64,000 nt of DNA, taken from Colius striatus. Lineage: Eukaryota; Chordata; Aves; Coliiformes; Coliidae. The stretch is taken from NCBI RefSeq assembly GCF_028858725.1, contig NC_084789.1, forward strand, positions 36,897,548 to 36,961,547, read 5' to 3'. Within the stretch, counting starts at the first letter, position 1. Each line of letters opens with the position of its first letter. The translations under genes were made by a program, and so were the position numbers. The notes beneath the pieces are model-generated. The model had not been told where the DNA came from. It made no database searches and saw nothing but the letters and a program-made list of their open reading frames with translations. Shown here in pieces: positions 27,883 through 39,338 of the stretch.

Positions 27883-28518
27883 TCAAAACTGTCTAACTTG
27901 TCTCTTACTCTTTGGAGCTTGTAGGGACAGTATCCCATTTACTTGATCTGGATCAAGTTTCTTACTTCCCTTTATAAACCAGTGTCCCAAATATTTTACC
28001 TTTTCTTCAGTAAACAGTAATTTAGATTTAGACACTTTCAACCCTTGTAAACTCAGGAAATTAAGCAATTTAATACTTTCCTGTCTAACAGCTTCTTCAT
28101 CTCTCCCTGCTAATAATAAATCATCCCCATATTGAACTAAAATAGCTTCTTTGCCTAACTCATAATTTCTCAAGCTCTCTTCTAGTGCTTGTCCAAAAAG
28201 ATTGGGGGACTCTGTAAATCCCTGTGGTAATACAGTCCATCTCAACTGTTGTTTTTTATGGGTGTCAGGATCTTCATGTTCAAAAGCAGAATAATCCCTG
28301 CACTCCTCTTTCAGGGAACATGCCCAAAAGGCATCCTTAAGGTCTAGCACACTATACCACTGGTACTCTGGACTCAACTGACTCAATAAGGTGTGCGGGT
28401 TAGCTACCACAGGGAACCTAGTAATAGTTCTCTTGTTTATCTCCCGGAGGTTATGTACTAATCTATAAGTCCCAACAGATTTCTTTACTGGCAATATGGG
28501 AGTATTGTAAGGGGACAT
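27883..28518 (-). pseudogene. pol: ERV family A reverse transcriptase remnant (gammaretrovirus-like)
   Basis: Open minus-strand frame of 211 residues with S-P-Y-N-T-P-I-L-P-V-K-K, L-R-E-I-N-K-R, D-L-K-D-A-F and L-P-Q-G-F-T-E-S-P-N-L-F-G, features of gammaretroviral RT. The catalytic box reads Y-G-D-D here where the plus-strand sister has Y-V-D-D, so a residue at the active site has changed. Frame stops at both ends. Confidence 0.85.
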
Positions 28519-28850
28519 ACAGGGCTCAAGTAGTCCTTTAGATATTAGTCTTTCTATTTCTGGTTAATCCTCGTCTACCTTCTTGTGACAAGGGGCACTG
28601 CTTTACCCTTACCGGCAGCCCAGGGTTTTTCCTAAGTCTATAATTACGTCTCTCCCTAATAAATTATGATCAGCCTCCAGAACAAACAAAAACGATCCTA
28701 CAGCATATTTTGCTGCTTCAGATTCTATCAGTACCTCCTTCACAAGAGGTACTTTAAATGTTTCCCTTTTTGCCCCTACTAATTGTCTTACACCCCTGGG
28801 GCAATCACTGGATCGTAGATCTCTCAGTCCGAGTCCACTAAAAATTCTAC
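28519..28850 (-). pseudogene. pro: ERV family A protease remnant
   Basis: Between the gag and RT frames, in several frames. The active-site motif is seen as V-D-S with the following residues damaged and a stop close behind; the plus-strand copy has V-D-S-G-A at the same place. An L-L-G-R-D segment is recognisable further on. Confidence 0.6.
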
Positions 28851-29443
28851 TTCCTGACGCTGAGGACCTAACTTCAGTTTTATCAAGGGCTCGATTACTC
28901 TTGTGGTTTTCAGCAAATAGAGCCCCTGACTCCCCCTATTCTTCCTTAAAAACATTCCATCGTCCATTGATTCCTTTTTTTTTTTTTTTTCCTGTTGAAT
29001 GCACCTGTCTCCCAGGCTTTTGTTTCCCTTTCTAGCCCTTTTTCTTGCCAATCTTCTAATTTTTCTAGTTTCTTTCAGATATCTACCCATGATTTTGCCA
29101 CAAACTGGGTCTTTAATAATGCCTGTCCCACTGGAGCTGCTGGATCTACTCCAGAGTACAATTGAAGGATTTTACATAATCTCTCAAGCCAATCAGTTGG
29201 GGTTTTGTCTTTTCTCTGTCTCTCATTGAATGCTTTGTTAATATTCTGTCCTCGGGGAACAGACTCTCTGATTCCCTGGACAATGATGGCTCGTAGGTCT
29301 GCCATATGGGCTCTGTGCTCCACCATCTGATTCTTCCAATTGGGCCTTTGCAAGGGCCATTTCACATGTGCGTCTGGTCCTGCCTGGTGCTGTTGATCCC
29401 AGATTCTCATTCCTGCTCTTCGAATCATTTCCCTTTCCTCCAT
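28824..29443 (-). pseudogene. gag: ERV family A gag capsid/nucleocapsid remnant
   Basis: Two frames (29,443-29,075 and 29,090-28,824). The first holds a capsid C-terminal segment with R-E-S-V-P-R-G and D-W-L-E-R-L, typical of gammaretroviral capsid. The second is very basic (R-K-R-A-R-K-G-N-K), like the capsid end and nucleocapsid. A poly(T) run at 28,978-28,991 (poly(A) on the coding strand) probably caused a frameshift. Confidence 0.75.
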
Positions 29444-30223
29444 TGTGAATATTATAGTTCAATCCAGGTATAGAGATTCGACCCTAAGAACTGATCTAAT
29501 CTCTCAGACACACTCAGAAGATCCTCTACCAAATCTCCTCTTCGGGTGGGTTCTTAGCTTTCTTTTCCTTAAGAGCGAACAAGGATACCACTCAGAAAGT
29601 TGGGGTATCCAGAGACTTGTATATTCAATTTCCTCTTGGGTAACGGTCTTATCATTTACCCACAAATTGAGGTCTGCTCATAACCAGTCCTCAAAAGACC
29701 CAAATATGGGCCAAATAATATGGGGATTTCCTAATGACTCTTTCCCCCCACCCCAAACTTCCATACAGTAATGTACCATCTTTTTCTTACTCTTTTGTCT
29801 TCTACAGAGGGAATCATTCCAAAATGTTATCATCATCCCCAGAGTACTTTCTGGCAACCTATCCTTATGCTACCCATGGGATCAGAGGGCTTGCTCTTCT
29901 GTTCCAACTTCTAGAGTGCCTTTAACTCGTTTTCACAATCGTTCCCCTCGGTTGTGACCCACGCCCTCGCGGGCAATGGGAACTGCACTACTGGAGGGTC
30001 GACACTCACTTGGTCTCCTTGAGACCTCTCAGTCACTCGCACTCTAGGATAACCACCCCGACCAAACAGAACCATACATACTCAATCCATAGTCTTCGTT
30101 CGGATCTTCGTGCACAAAAATTATGGGATACTGCAGGTTTATTTGCTTATTTGTCAAATTTAGAAGAGGTTCGGAATACAGAGTTTGGCAAAGGAATTTC
30201 CCACACCAGGGCCATCCACCTGT
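29444..30223 (-). pseudogene. gag: ERV family A leader and matrix remnant
   Basis: Leader and broken matrix region colinear with 1-684 and with the opposite-strand copy at 34,158-34,990. Short deletions are present compared with the other copies. Confidence 0.7.
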
Positions 30224-30409
30224 ATCTGAGTCACGGCACCAAATTGTTATAAGTTGCTGTGAAAAAGTTCACAGGCCAATTTAAATGACTCACAGGACAA
30301 ATTCATTAAGCAAGCGGCAAATAAGCAAAGCAGTGCTGGGCGGCCGCTAGACCCTGCTCCACCAACGGCGCGCAACCCCTCCCCCCCCCCCCCGTATCAG
30401 AGTCCTTTT
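30224..30409 (-). repeat. ERV family A primer site and truncated 5' LTR
   Basis: Primer site ATCTGAGTCACGGCACCA (plus-strand view, 30,224-30,241; one mismatch to the tRNA-His type), then LTR from 30,245. The LTR is cut just past its poly(C) tract at ~30,409, where satellite begins. Confidence 0.8.
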
Positions 30410-33400
30410 CCCACAGAAAAGCAGCTGCAAATGTGACACAGTGCTGGGTGATAGACTACATGGGGACCTACTTACTAATCTAGGTGGGATCTGCCTTCCT
30501 TCTTTTTTTTTACTCCCATAAGCAGTGGTATAACCTCTACCGACAGTCTGTATTTTTTCAATGGGTGTTGAGCATTCCAAGTGAGTGGGATTGGACATAG
30601 CTCCCAAAGGAAAGCAGGTGCAACTGTGACGCAGTGCTGACTGGTAGACTATATGGGGACCTACATACTACTGTAGGTGGGGACTCCCTTCAAGCTTTTT
30701 TGTAGCTCCCATACGCACTGGTAGAATTTAAGCGACAGCATATATTTTTTCAATGAGACCTGAGCAGTACAAGTGAGTGGGATTGGAGATAGCTACCACA
30801 GGAAGCAGGTGCAAATGTGACACAGTGCTGCCTGATAGAGTACATGAGGACCTACTTATCACTGTCGTTGAGGTGTGCCTTCCTGGTTTCTTTTAGCTCC
30901 ATTACGCAGTGGTATAACTTCTACCGACAGAATGTATTTTTAAATGGAGCTGACGAGGCTAAGAGCGTGGGATTGGATATAGCTCCCACAGGAAAGCATG
31001 TGCAAAGGTGACACACTGTTGGCTGAGAGACTACATGTGGATTTACTTACTACTGTAGGTGGGGTCTCCCTTCGAGCTTTCTTGTAGCTCCCATAGGCAG
31101 TGGTATAACTTCTACCGCCAGCATGTTTTTTTCAATGGGAGCTGAGCAGTCCAAGTGAGTGGGATTGGAGATAGCTTTCACAGGAAAGAAGCTGCAAATG
31201 TGACACAGTGCTGACTGATAGACTACATTGGGGCCTACCTATTACTGTAGGTGGGGTCTGCCTTCCAGCCTTTTTGTAGCTCCCATTCGCAGTGGTATAA
31301 CTCAAGCAACAGCATATATTTTTTCAATTGGACCAGAGCAGTCCCAATGACGGGGATTGGAGATAGTGCCTACAAGAAAAGAACAGCAGATGTGAAACAG
31401 TGCTGGCTGACAGACTACATGGGGACCTATTTAACACTGTAGTTTGGATCTGCCTTTCTGTTTTCCTGTACCTCCCATACGGAGTGGTATAACTTCTACG
31501 AACAGCCTGTATTTTTTCAAAGGAAACTTAGCAGGCCAAGTGCGTGGGATTGGACATAACTCCCACAGGAAAGCATTTACAAATGTGACACAGTGCAAGC
31601 TGATAGACTACAAAGGGACCTACGTACCATTGTAGGTGGGGTCTTCCTTCCTTCTTTCTTGTAGCTCCCATACGCAGTGGTATAACTTCTACGTACACTC
31701 TGTATTTTCAATGGGACGTGAGCAGGACAAGAGCGTGAGATTCGAGATAGCGCGCACAGGAAAACAGCTGAAAAGGTTGCACAGTGCAAGCTTATAGACT
31801 CCAATGTGACCTACGTACCACTGTAGGTGGGGTCTGCGTACCTGCTTTCTTGTACTGCCCAGATACAGTGGCGTAAGTTTTATCGGCAGCATGTATTTTT
31901 TCAAAGGAAGCTGAGCAGTCCAAGTGCATGGGATTGTAGATAACTCTCACAGGAAAATAGCTGCAAGTATGACACAGTGCTGGCTGATAGACTACATGGG
32001 GGCCTACTTACTACTGTAGATGGGGTCTGCCTTCCAACTTTTTTGTAGCTCCCATACGCATTGGTATAATTTAAGTGACAGCATATATTTTTTCAATGGG
32101 AGTTGAGCAGTCCAAGTGAGTGAGATTGGAGATAGCTCCCACAGGAAAGCAGGTGCAAATGTGACACAGTGCTGGCTGATAGACTACATGGGTACCTACT
32201 TAATACTGTTGGTGGTGTCTGCCTTCCTGCTGTCTTGTAGCTTCCATACACAGTGGTATAACTTCTACCTCCAGCATGTATTTTTAAAGGGAGTTGACGA
32301 GGCCAAGGACGTGGTATTGGAGATAGCTCCCACAGGAAAGCAGCTGAAAATGTGTCACGGTGCTGACTGATAGAATACATGGGGACCTACTTACTACTAT
32401 AGGTGGGGTCTGCCTTCCTCTTTACTTGTACCTCCCATACGCACTGGTATAACTTAAGCGACAGCATATATTTTTTCATTTGGACCTGAGCATTACAAGT
32501 GAGAGGGTTTGTAGATAGCTCCCACTGGAAAGCAGCTTTAAATGTGACACAGTGCTTGCTGATAGACTACATGGGGGCCTACTTACTACTGTAGGTGGAG
32601 TCTGTCGTCCAGCTTTTTTTTTTTTGTAGGTCTGATACACAGTGCTATAACTTAACGGAAAGCACGTATTTTTTCAATGGGAGCTGAGCGGTCCAAGTGT
32701 TTAGGATTGGAGATAGTTCCCAAAGGAAAACAGGTGCAAATGGTACACAGTTCTGGCTGATAGACTACATGGGGACCTACTTCTGTAGGTGGGATCTGCC
32801 TTCCTACTTTCTTGTAGATACCATACGCAGTGGTATAATTTCTACCTACAGTCTGTGTTTTTTCAATGGGAGTTGAGCAGTCCAAGTGAGTGGAACTGGA
32901 GATAGCTTTCACAGGAAAGCAGGTGCAAATGTGACACAGTGCTGGCTGATAAACTACATGGGGACCTACTTACTACCGAAGTTGGGTTCTGCCTTCTGCT
33001 TTCTTGTAGCTCCCATACGCAGTTGTATAACTTAACAGAAACCGTGTTTTTTTTCAATAGGAACTGAGCAGTCGAAGTGAGTGGATTGGAGTTTACTCCC
33101 ACAGGAAAGCAGCTGAAAATGTGACACAGTGCTTGCTGATAGACTACATGGGAATCTACCTACTACTGTAGGTGGGGTCTGGCTTCCTGCTTTCTTGTAG
33201 CTCCCATACACGGTAGTATAACTTAACCAAGAGCATATATTTTTTCATGGGGACCTACTTACTACTGTAGGTTGTGTCTGCCTTCCTGTTTTCTTGTACC
33301 TCCCATATGCAGTGGTATAACTTCTACCAACAGACTGTATTTTTAAAGGGAGCAGACAAGGCCAAGAGTGTGGGATTGGAGATAGCTCCCAGAGGAAAGC

Positions 33401-33637
33401 ATTTTCAAAGATGACAGAATGCTGGCTGATAGACTACCTGGGGACCTACTTAGTACTGTAGGTGGGATCTCCCTTCCTGCTTTCTTTTAGCACCCATAGG
33501 CAGTGGTATAACTTCTACCGCCTGCATGTATTTTTTCACTGGGCGCTGAGCAGTTCAAGTGAGTGGGATTGGAGATAGCTCCCACAGGAAAGCAGCTGCA
33601 AATGTGACACAGTACTGGCTTATAGAGTACATGGGGG
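30410..33637 (+). repeat. Satellite block 7, ~193-bp monomers
   Basis: About seventeen plus-oriented monomers lying between two oppositely oriented family A elements. A shortened monomer near 33,240 joins TTTTTTCAT to GGGGACCTAC. The last monomer has the variant ACAGTACTGGCT instead of ACAGTGCTGGCT. No gene seen. Confidence 0.95.
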
Positions 33638-34136
33638 TGTATTGGAAGAGGTCATGTTCGTTGATCAAATCATGAAAGAATAGTTGTGCGAGGAACCATT
33701 TAAAGTCATTATAAAAGTCTTGTAAAACTTTAACCGTAAAGTCTTTACAATGTGAACAGTTGTAGTTGGCTACGATGCTTATAGCAGGTACAGTAGGTTG
33801 TGCATGAGCTGATAAGAGCCAAGAGAAGAGTTCATGAGCGGGCCACTAGAGGAACACTTCTGACTTCATCTCAGCGACCACCCTACGACCACCAGGAGGC
33901 AGAGGAAGACCCCCTAGTAACAAGACGGGCACATGCGCAGAGTACACCAGGGAGAGATGTACTCGACCGATAAGGACTGTGTAAAATGACTGTGATACGG
34001 GGGGGGGGGGGGGGGGGGGGGGAGCATAATCTCACGGCCGCCCAGCGCTGTTTTGCTTATTTCCCGCTTGCTTAATAAATTTGATCCGTGAGTCATTTAA
34101 ATTGACTAGTGAACTTTATTACAGTAACTTATAACA
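33638..34136 (+). repeat. ERV family A 5' LTR (plus-strand provirus)
   Basis: 499 bp, TGTATTGGAAGAGG...CTTATAACA, with AATAAA at 34,074-34,079 and a run of 24 G at 33,999-34,022. The left flank ends CATGGGG, matching the GGGG just after the 3' LTR at 39,338, so the two LTRs very likely bound one provirus. Confidence 0.88.
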
Positions 34137-34139
34137 ATT

Positions 34140-34157
34140 TGGTGCTGTGACTGGGAT
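34140..34157 (+). other. Primer binding site, tRNA-His type (family A)
   Basis: TGGTGCTGTGACTGGGAT, two mismatches from the intact tRNA-His site seen at 685-702 and 60,289-60,306. Confidence 0.8.
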
Positions 34158-35001
34158 ACAGGTAAATTTGGTATTGGATTCCCGGACTAGGGGGGCACCC
34201 CATCTGCGGATGGCCCTGGTGTGGGAAATTCCCTTGCGAAACTCTCTATTCCGAACCCCTTCTAAATTTGGCAAAGAAGCAAATAAACCTGCAGTACCCC
34301 ATAATTTTTGTCCACGAAGATCCGAACAAAGTCCCTGGATTGGGTAAGTATTTGGGTGATTCCATTCAGTCACGTTGGGTATCCTAGAGTGTGAGTGACT
34401 GAGAGGTCTCAAGGAGACCAAGCGAGTGCGGACCCTCCAGTAGTGCAGTTCCCATTGCCCGCGAGGGCGTGGGTCACGACCGAGGGGAACGATTGTGAGA
34501 ACGAGTCAAGGGCACTCTTGCAGATGGGATAGAGGAAGAGCATGCCCTCTGATAACATGGGTGGCCATAAGGATAGGCTGCCAAATATTCCCCTAGAAAG
34601 GCCTCTAGGGATGATGAGAAAATTTTGGAATGATTCCCCCTGTAGAAGACAAAAGAGTAAGCAAAAGATGGTACATTACTGTATGGAAGTTTGGGAGGGA
34701 AGAGTCATTAGGAAATTCCCATATTATTTGGCCCATATTTGGGTCTTTTGAGGACTGGTTATGAGCAGACCTCAATTTGTGGGTAAATTATTAGAAGACC
34801 GTTACCCAAGAGGAAATTGAATATGCAAGTCTCTGGATAGCCCAACCTTCTGAGTGGTATCCTTGTTCGCTCTTAAGGAAAAGAAAGCTAAGAGTCCACC
34901 CGAAGAGGAGATTTGGTAGAGGATCCTCTGGGTGTGTCTGAGAGATTCGATCAGTTCTTAGGGCTGAATCTCTATACCTGGATTGAACTATATTATTCAC
35001 A
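34158..35001 (+). pseudogene. gag: ERV family A leader and gag matrix remnant
   Basis: Untranslated leader to about 34,540 and then a matrix-like region whose frames are broken. Recognisable are V-H-Y-C and, in another frame, a G-S-F-E-D-W segment. Colinear with the family A leaders elsewhere in the window. Confidence 0.7.
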
Positions 35002-35690
35002 ATGGAGGAAAGGGAAGTGATTCGAAGAGCAGGAATGAGAATCTGGGATCAACAGCACCAGGCAGGACCAGACGCACATGTGAAATGGCCTTTGCAAAGG
35101 CCCAATTGGAATAATCAGATGGCGGAGCACAGAGCCCATATGGCAGACCTACGAGCCATCATTGTCCAGGGAATCAGAGAGTCTGTTCCCCGAGGACACA
35201 ATATTAACAAAGCATTAAAATTAGAAGATTAGCAAGAAAAAGGGCTAGAAAGGGAAACAAAAGCCTGGGAGACAGGTGCATTCATCAGGAAAAAAAAAAA
35301 AAAGGAATCAAAGGACAATGGAATGTTTTAAAGGAAGAAGAGGGGGAGTCAGGGGCTCTATTTGCTGAAAACCACAAGAGTAACCGAGCCCTTGATAAAA
35401 CTGAAGTTGGGTCCTCAGCGTCAGGAAGTAGAATTTTAAGTGGACTCTGGGGCTGAGAGATCTAAGATCCAGTGATTGCCCCAGGGGTGTAAGATATCTT
35501 CAGAGAAAGCACAAGTAGTAGGGGCAAAAGGGGAACCATTTAAAGTACCTCTTGTGAAGGAGGTACTGATAGAATATGAAGCAGCAAAATATGCTGTAGG
35601 ATCGTTTTTGTTTGTTCCGGAGGCTGATCATAATTTATTAGGGAGAGACGTAATTATAGACTTAGGAAAAACCTTGGGCTACCAGTAAAG
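35002..35690 (+). pseudogene. gag-pro: ERV family A gag capsid and protease remnant
   Basis: A capsid fragment (35,002-35,231) corresponds to the opposite-strand one at 29,443-29,075 but loses about 130 bases after N-I-N-K-A. Then come a basic nucleocapsid-like part, a poly(A) run at 35,290-35,303, a V-D-S-G-A protease active-site motif near 35,440 with a stop just upstream, and the protease end with L-L-G-R-D. Confidence 0.75.
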
Positions 35691-36388
35691 GTAAAGCAGT
35701 ACCGCTTGTCACAAGAAGGTAGACTGGGATTAACCAGAGATAGAAAGACTAATATCTAAGGGATTACTTGAGCCCTGTATGTCCCCTTACAATACTCCCA
35801 TATTGCCAGTAAAGAAATCTGATGGGACTTACAGATTAGTACATAACCTCCGGGAGATAAACAAGAGAACTATTACTAGGTTCCCTGTGGTAGCTAACCC
35901 GCACACCTTATTGAGTCAGTTGAGTAGACCTTAAGGATGCCTTTTGGGCATGTTCCCAGAAAGAGGAGTGCAGGGATTATTCTGCTTTTGACTGTGAAGA
36001 TCCTGACAGCCATAGAAAACAACAGTTGAGATGGACTGTATTACCACAGGGATTTACAGAGTCCCCCAATCTTTTTGGACAAGCACTAGAACAGATCTTG
36101 AGAAATTATGAGTTAGGCAAAGAAGCTATTTTAGTTCAATATGTGGACGATTTATTATTAGCAGGGAGAGATGAAGAAGCTGTTAGACAGGAAAGTATTA
36201 AATTGCTTAATTTCCTGAGTTTACAAGGGTTGAAAGTGTCTAAATCTAAATTACTGTTTGCTGAAGAAAAGGTAAAATATTTGGGACACTGGTTTATAAA
36301 GGGAAGTAAGATACTTGATCCAGATCAAGTAAATGGGATACTGTCCCTAAAAGCTCCAAAGAGTAAGAGACGAGTTAGACAGTTTTGA
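35691..36388 (+). pseudogene. pol: ERV family A reverse transcriptase remnant
   Basis: RT with Y-N-T-P-I-L-P-V-K-K, then a loss of about 30 bases near 35,925 in the palm, then an open frame 36,026-36,388 with L-P-Q-G-F-T-E-S-P and the catalytic Y-V-D-D at 36,140-36,151. Gammaretrovirus-like. Confidence 0.85.
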
Positions 36389-37110
36389 AGTCTGTTGGAT
36401 ATTGCAGACAATGGATTGAAAATTTTATTAAGAAGGTAAAATTTTTGTACCAGAAATTAGCTCGAGATGGATTAGTTAAATGGGCCAAAGAAGATGACAG
36501 AGACTTTGAGAATTTAAAAGTGGATTGGATTAATGCTCCTCTGCCTAGCCTGCCTGATGTTAGAAAACCTTTTATTTGTTACCTTTGGAGGGGAGTTAAA
36601 GGTGTTTTCTCCCCACAACATTCGGGGGAGGTATTACAACATAAGGCAGAAAAACGGATAACTGATGCTAGGCTCTTAAAATATGAAGGTATATTAATCG
36701 ACTCTCCGAAATTAGAAATAGAAACCACCAGTATTAGGAGCCAATACCCCATGGTATCCCCAAAGTTCCGGAAGAGTGGACAGAATGAATGGAGAAATTA
36801 AGAAACAGCTAATGAAATTAATGTTGGAAACAGAAATGTCCTGGATTAAATGTTTACCCTTAGCTTTGTTACAGACACGGGGACTTCTCTGTTTGAAATG
36901 TTGTAGAAAGGGAATGGTGGTACAGAGACCACCCTTAGATATTGCTATCCACACGGTTAATCCTGGGGACAAAGTCTTGATAAAAACCTGGAAAGAATCA
37001 TCTTTAACCCCTTGATGGGAGGTTCCTTTTCTTGTCTTATTTAAGGACCAATTTCCCAGGATCAGTGGGAAGCTGCAGAGGTCCCAGGAGAACTGAAACT
37101 TAAGCTGCAT
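36389..37110 (+). pseudogene. pol: ERV family A RT connection fused to integrase C-terminus
   Basis: The RT connection runs to S-P-K-L-E-I-E at ~36,722 and jumps to the integrase end (P-W-Y-P-Q-S-S-G, then R-M-N-G-E-I-K-K-Q), followed by a C-terminal domain with D-K-V-L-I-K-T-W. Same deletion junction as the minus-strand copy at 27,540. Frame breaks at 36,801 and 37,015. Confidence 0.8.
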
Positions 37111-37862
37111 AAAAAGTGACATGTTAACTGAGGAGTGGAGTGTAGTGATTTCCTTTTTGTAAAATACTAGAGTTTAATGTTTAAATTGTGATCGTCAGAA
37201 AGGTGTGAGATAATTGGTGGGGCTGTAATACCTATTTTAAAGTAACAGATTGTGGAATAGAAATACCTTAGAAGTATACAACAATCTGGGTCCAGTGGGG
37301 ACTGTAATTTAAGTTTCTAAAAGGGTGCTTTATACATAGAAGGCCCAGAGAACCGAGACCTGGATGTGAAAGCCAGTGTTTCAGGCACCCCGTGGGTGCT
37401 GGAGGAAAAGGCAAGAGGCCTATAAGGAGACAGAGAATACCCCTGAAGATTACGACTGCTGTCGAGAAGATCATAAACCTCACTGCTCTAAGCAACAGAG
37501 TAGGTGAAGGAGACAGAGGCGTACTGGGAGTGGGGTACAGAGTCTCTCAAAGCCTCAAACTGGGAATCCTAAGATCCCAAGCCTACTTCTAAGAAGGGCA
37601 AAGATGTTGCACCTAAAAGAATGTGGGGTGAAAAACTAAAAAGGAAAGTACCATTTTATTTGAAAAAGGCCCCACCCATTATCCGGGGACGGTATGTTGT
37701 TATCTGGCTGATGGAGTGGTTAACTATCCTGCTGCTGGCTATGTTATAGCATGAATCCCCCATTTTATGAGGCAATCGGACTGAACCAATCAGACCTGTG
37801 AACAGCTCAAAGTGGGTTTGTTCGAAAACCAGTGTAACCCCATGCCTCTTTAAAGGTATTTA
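37111..37862 (+). other. Degenerate region between pol and env TM of family A
   Basis: Where env surface subunit would lie. About 750 bases with no clear env motif; a short frame at 37,392-37,592 shows no domain. Either a decayed surface subunit or foreign DNA. Confidence 0.45.
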
Positions 37863-38216
37863 ATGCCAGCAGTGAATATTGTATTCAGGTATCCGTTGTT
37901 CCATGCATTTTATAATCACCCTGAAGAGTTTGTCTATAATCATTGGAATATCAGGGTGCTCCGGCACAAGCCAGAGCCTTTCAGAGCCGTAACTATAGCT
38001 ACCTTGATGACAATTAGGGCACCGGGAGCAGGGACAGGGATTACATCTCTAGTGCAGCAGAACCAGATATTCCAAGATTTCAGAAATAGCTTTACAAAAT
38101 TGCCGGGAGTTTAATCTGCTGTTTTTACAACAAGGGGGACTGTGTGCAGCCCTAGGGGAAGAATGCTGTTTTTATGCAGATCATACTGGTATAGTGAAAC
38201 ACATGATGCCATGCCC
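37863..38216 (+). pseudogene. env: env transmembrane remnant, family A (gammaretrovirus-like)
   Basis: A G-A-G-T-G-I fusion-peptide-side segment, and then in another frame a Q-Q-G-G-L-C segment followed by C-X6-CC at about 38,140-38,170. This is the TM ectodomain type of gammaretroviral env, different from the alpharetrovirus-like TM of families B and D. It ends abruptly at an LTR fragment of family B. Confidence 0.75.
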
Positions 38217-38827
38217 TGACGTTTTCGGCTCTTGGCCTGAAAAAACCAGACTCGAAGTCTGCAAACCAGGCTCGAAGCCTGAAACCAGGCTCGAAGCCTG
38301 AAAAACCCAGGCTCGAAGCCTGAAACCAGGCTCGAAGCCTGAAAAATGAACCAGACTCTAAGTCTGAAAAACCCAGGCTCGAAGTCTGAAAAAACCCAGG
38401 CTCGAAGCCCGAAAAACCAGCTCCAAGTCTACTTCATGCGGCAATCAACCCAGGGTCCGATTCTCAGCTGGGTGGGAAGAAATCAGTCCTACTCAATGTG
38501 AGTGATAGCAGAAATCTTCTTCTTTATTGAGAGCAGGCTCTAACTTATATACACAGCAGCTTCAAAGCTAGCTCAGCAACAGCAGCTAATAGATTACATT
38601 CTTATGTTCATCCTACTTGCGGTTTTTGAGATAAGCAAGCTCCCTCACATTTTCCCATCTTGTTTTTCTTTGAAGTTGTTTTCCACCTTGAGCTATTAGC
38701 TCATTATCTGAGAACAGTCCGACCCTGAAGGAGGAGAAAGCGGCCTGCTGTCTATGTTGACTACGTGACAGCAACTGCTTTAACCATGGCTCTGACTCTG
38801 GTCTTGATTGTGCATTAAATTCATAAT
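38217..38827 (-). repeat. Family B LTR fragment inside the family A provirus
   Basis: Minus-strand family B LTR: U5 end TGACG at 38,217, hairpin array, AATAAA, and most of U3. It lacks the outer ~85 bp of U3 and abuts the family A 3' LTR at 38,830. No target duplication is seen, so a deletion followed or accompanied its arrival. Confidence 0.85.
38229..38430 (-). repeat. U5 hairpin array of family B LTR fragment
   Basis: About eight units, mostly CAGGCTCGAAGCCTG and CAGACTCGAAGTCTG (plus-strand view) separated by A-rich linkers. One unit, CAGGCTCGAAGTCTG, mixes the two types and so contains a stem mismatch. Confidence 0.88.
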
Positions 38828-38829
38828 TA

Positions 38830-39338
38830 ATGGAAGAGGACATGTTCGTTAATCAAATCATGAAAGAATAGTTGTGCAAGGAACCATTTAAAGTCATTTT
38901 AAAAGTCTTGTAAAACTTTAACCGTAAAGTCTTTACAATGTGCACAGGTGCAGTTGGCTAAGGTGCTTATAGCAGGTACAATAGGTTGTGCATGAGCTGA
39001 TAAGAGCCAAGAGAAGAGTTCATGAGCGGGTCACTAGAGGAAGACTACCGACTTCATCCCAGCGACCACCCTACAACCACTAGGAGGAAGAAGACGACCC
39101 CCTACTAACAAGACGGGCACATGCCGAAAGTACACCAGGGAGCGATGCACCCGACCGATAAGGACTGTATAAAAGGACTGTGATAAGGGGGGGAGGGGGG
39201 ACGGGGGACGCGCGTCCTTGGTGGAGCAGAGTCTCCCGGCTGCCCAGCGCCATTTTGCTTATTTGCTGCTTGCTTAATAAATTTGAACTGTGAGTCATTT
39301 AACTTGGCTGGTGAACTTTATCACAGCAACTTATAACA
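38830..39338 (+). repeat. ERV family A 3' LTR
   Basis: About 509 bp, homologous to 33,638-34,136, ending CTTATAACA. TATAAAA at 39,168-39,174, a G-rich tract at 39,184-39,212 and AATAAA at 39,276-39,281. It is followed by GGGGTCCACTTACTACTG satellite, consistent with a GGGG target duplication shared with the 5' LTR. Confidence 0.85.

Noticed and set aside
38830-39338. Independent solo LTR of family A
   Set aside because: The matching GGGG flank and the intervening gag-pol-env in the same direction make it the 3' LTR of the provirus starting at 33,638.
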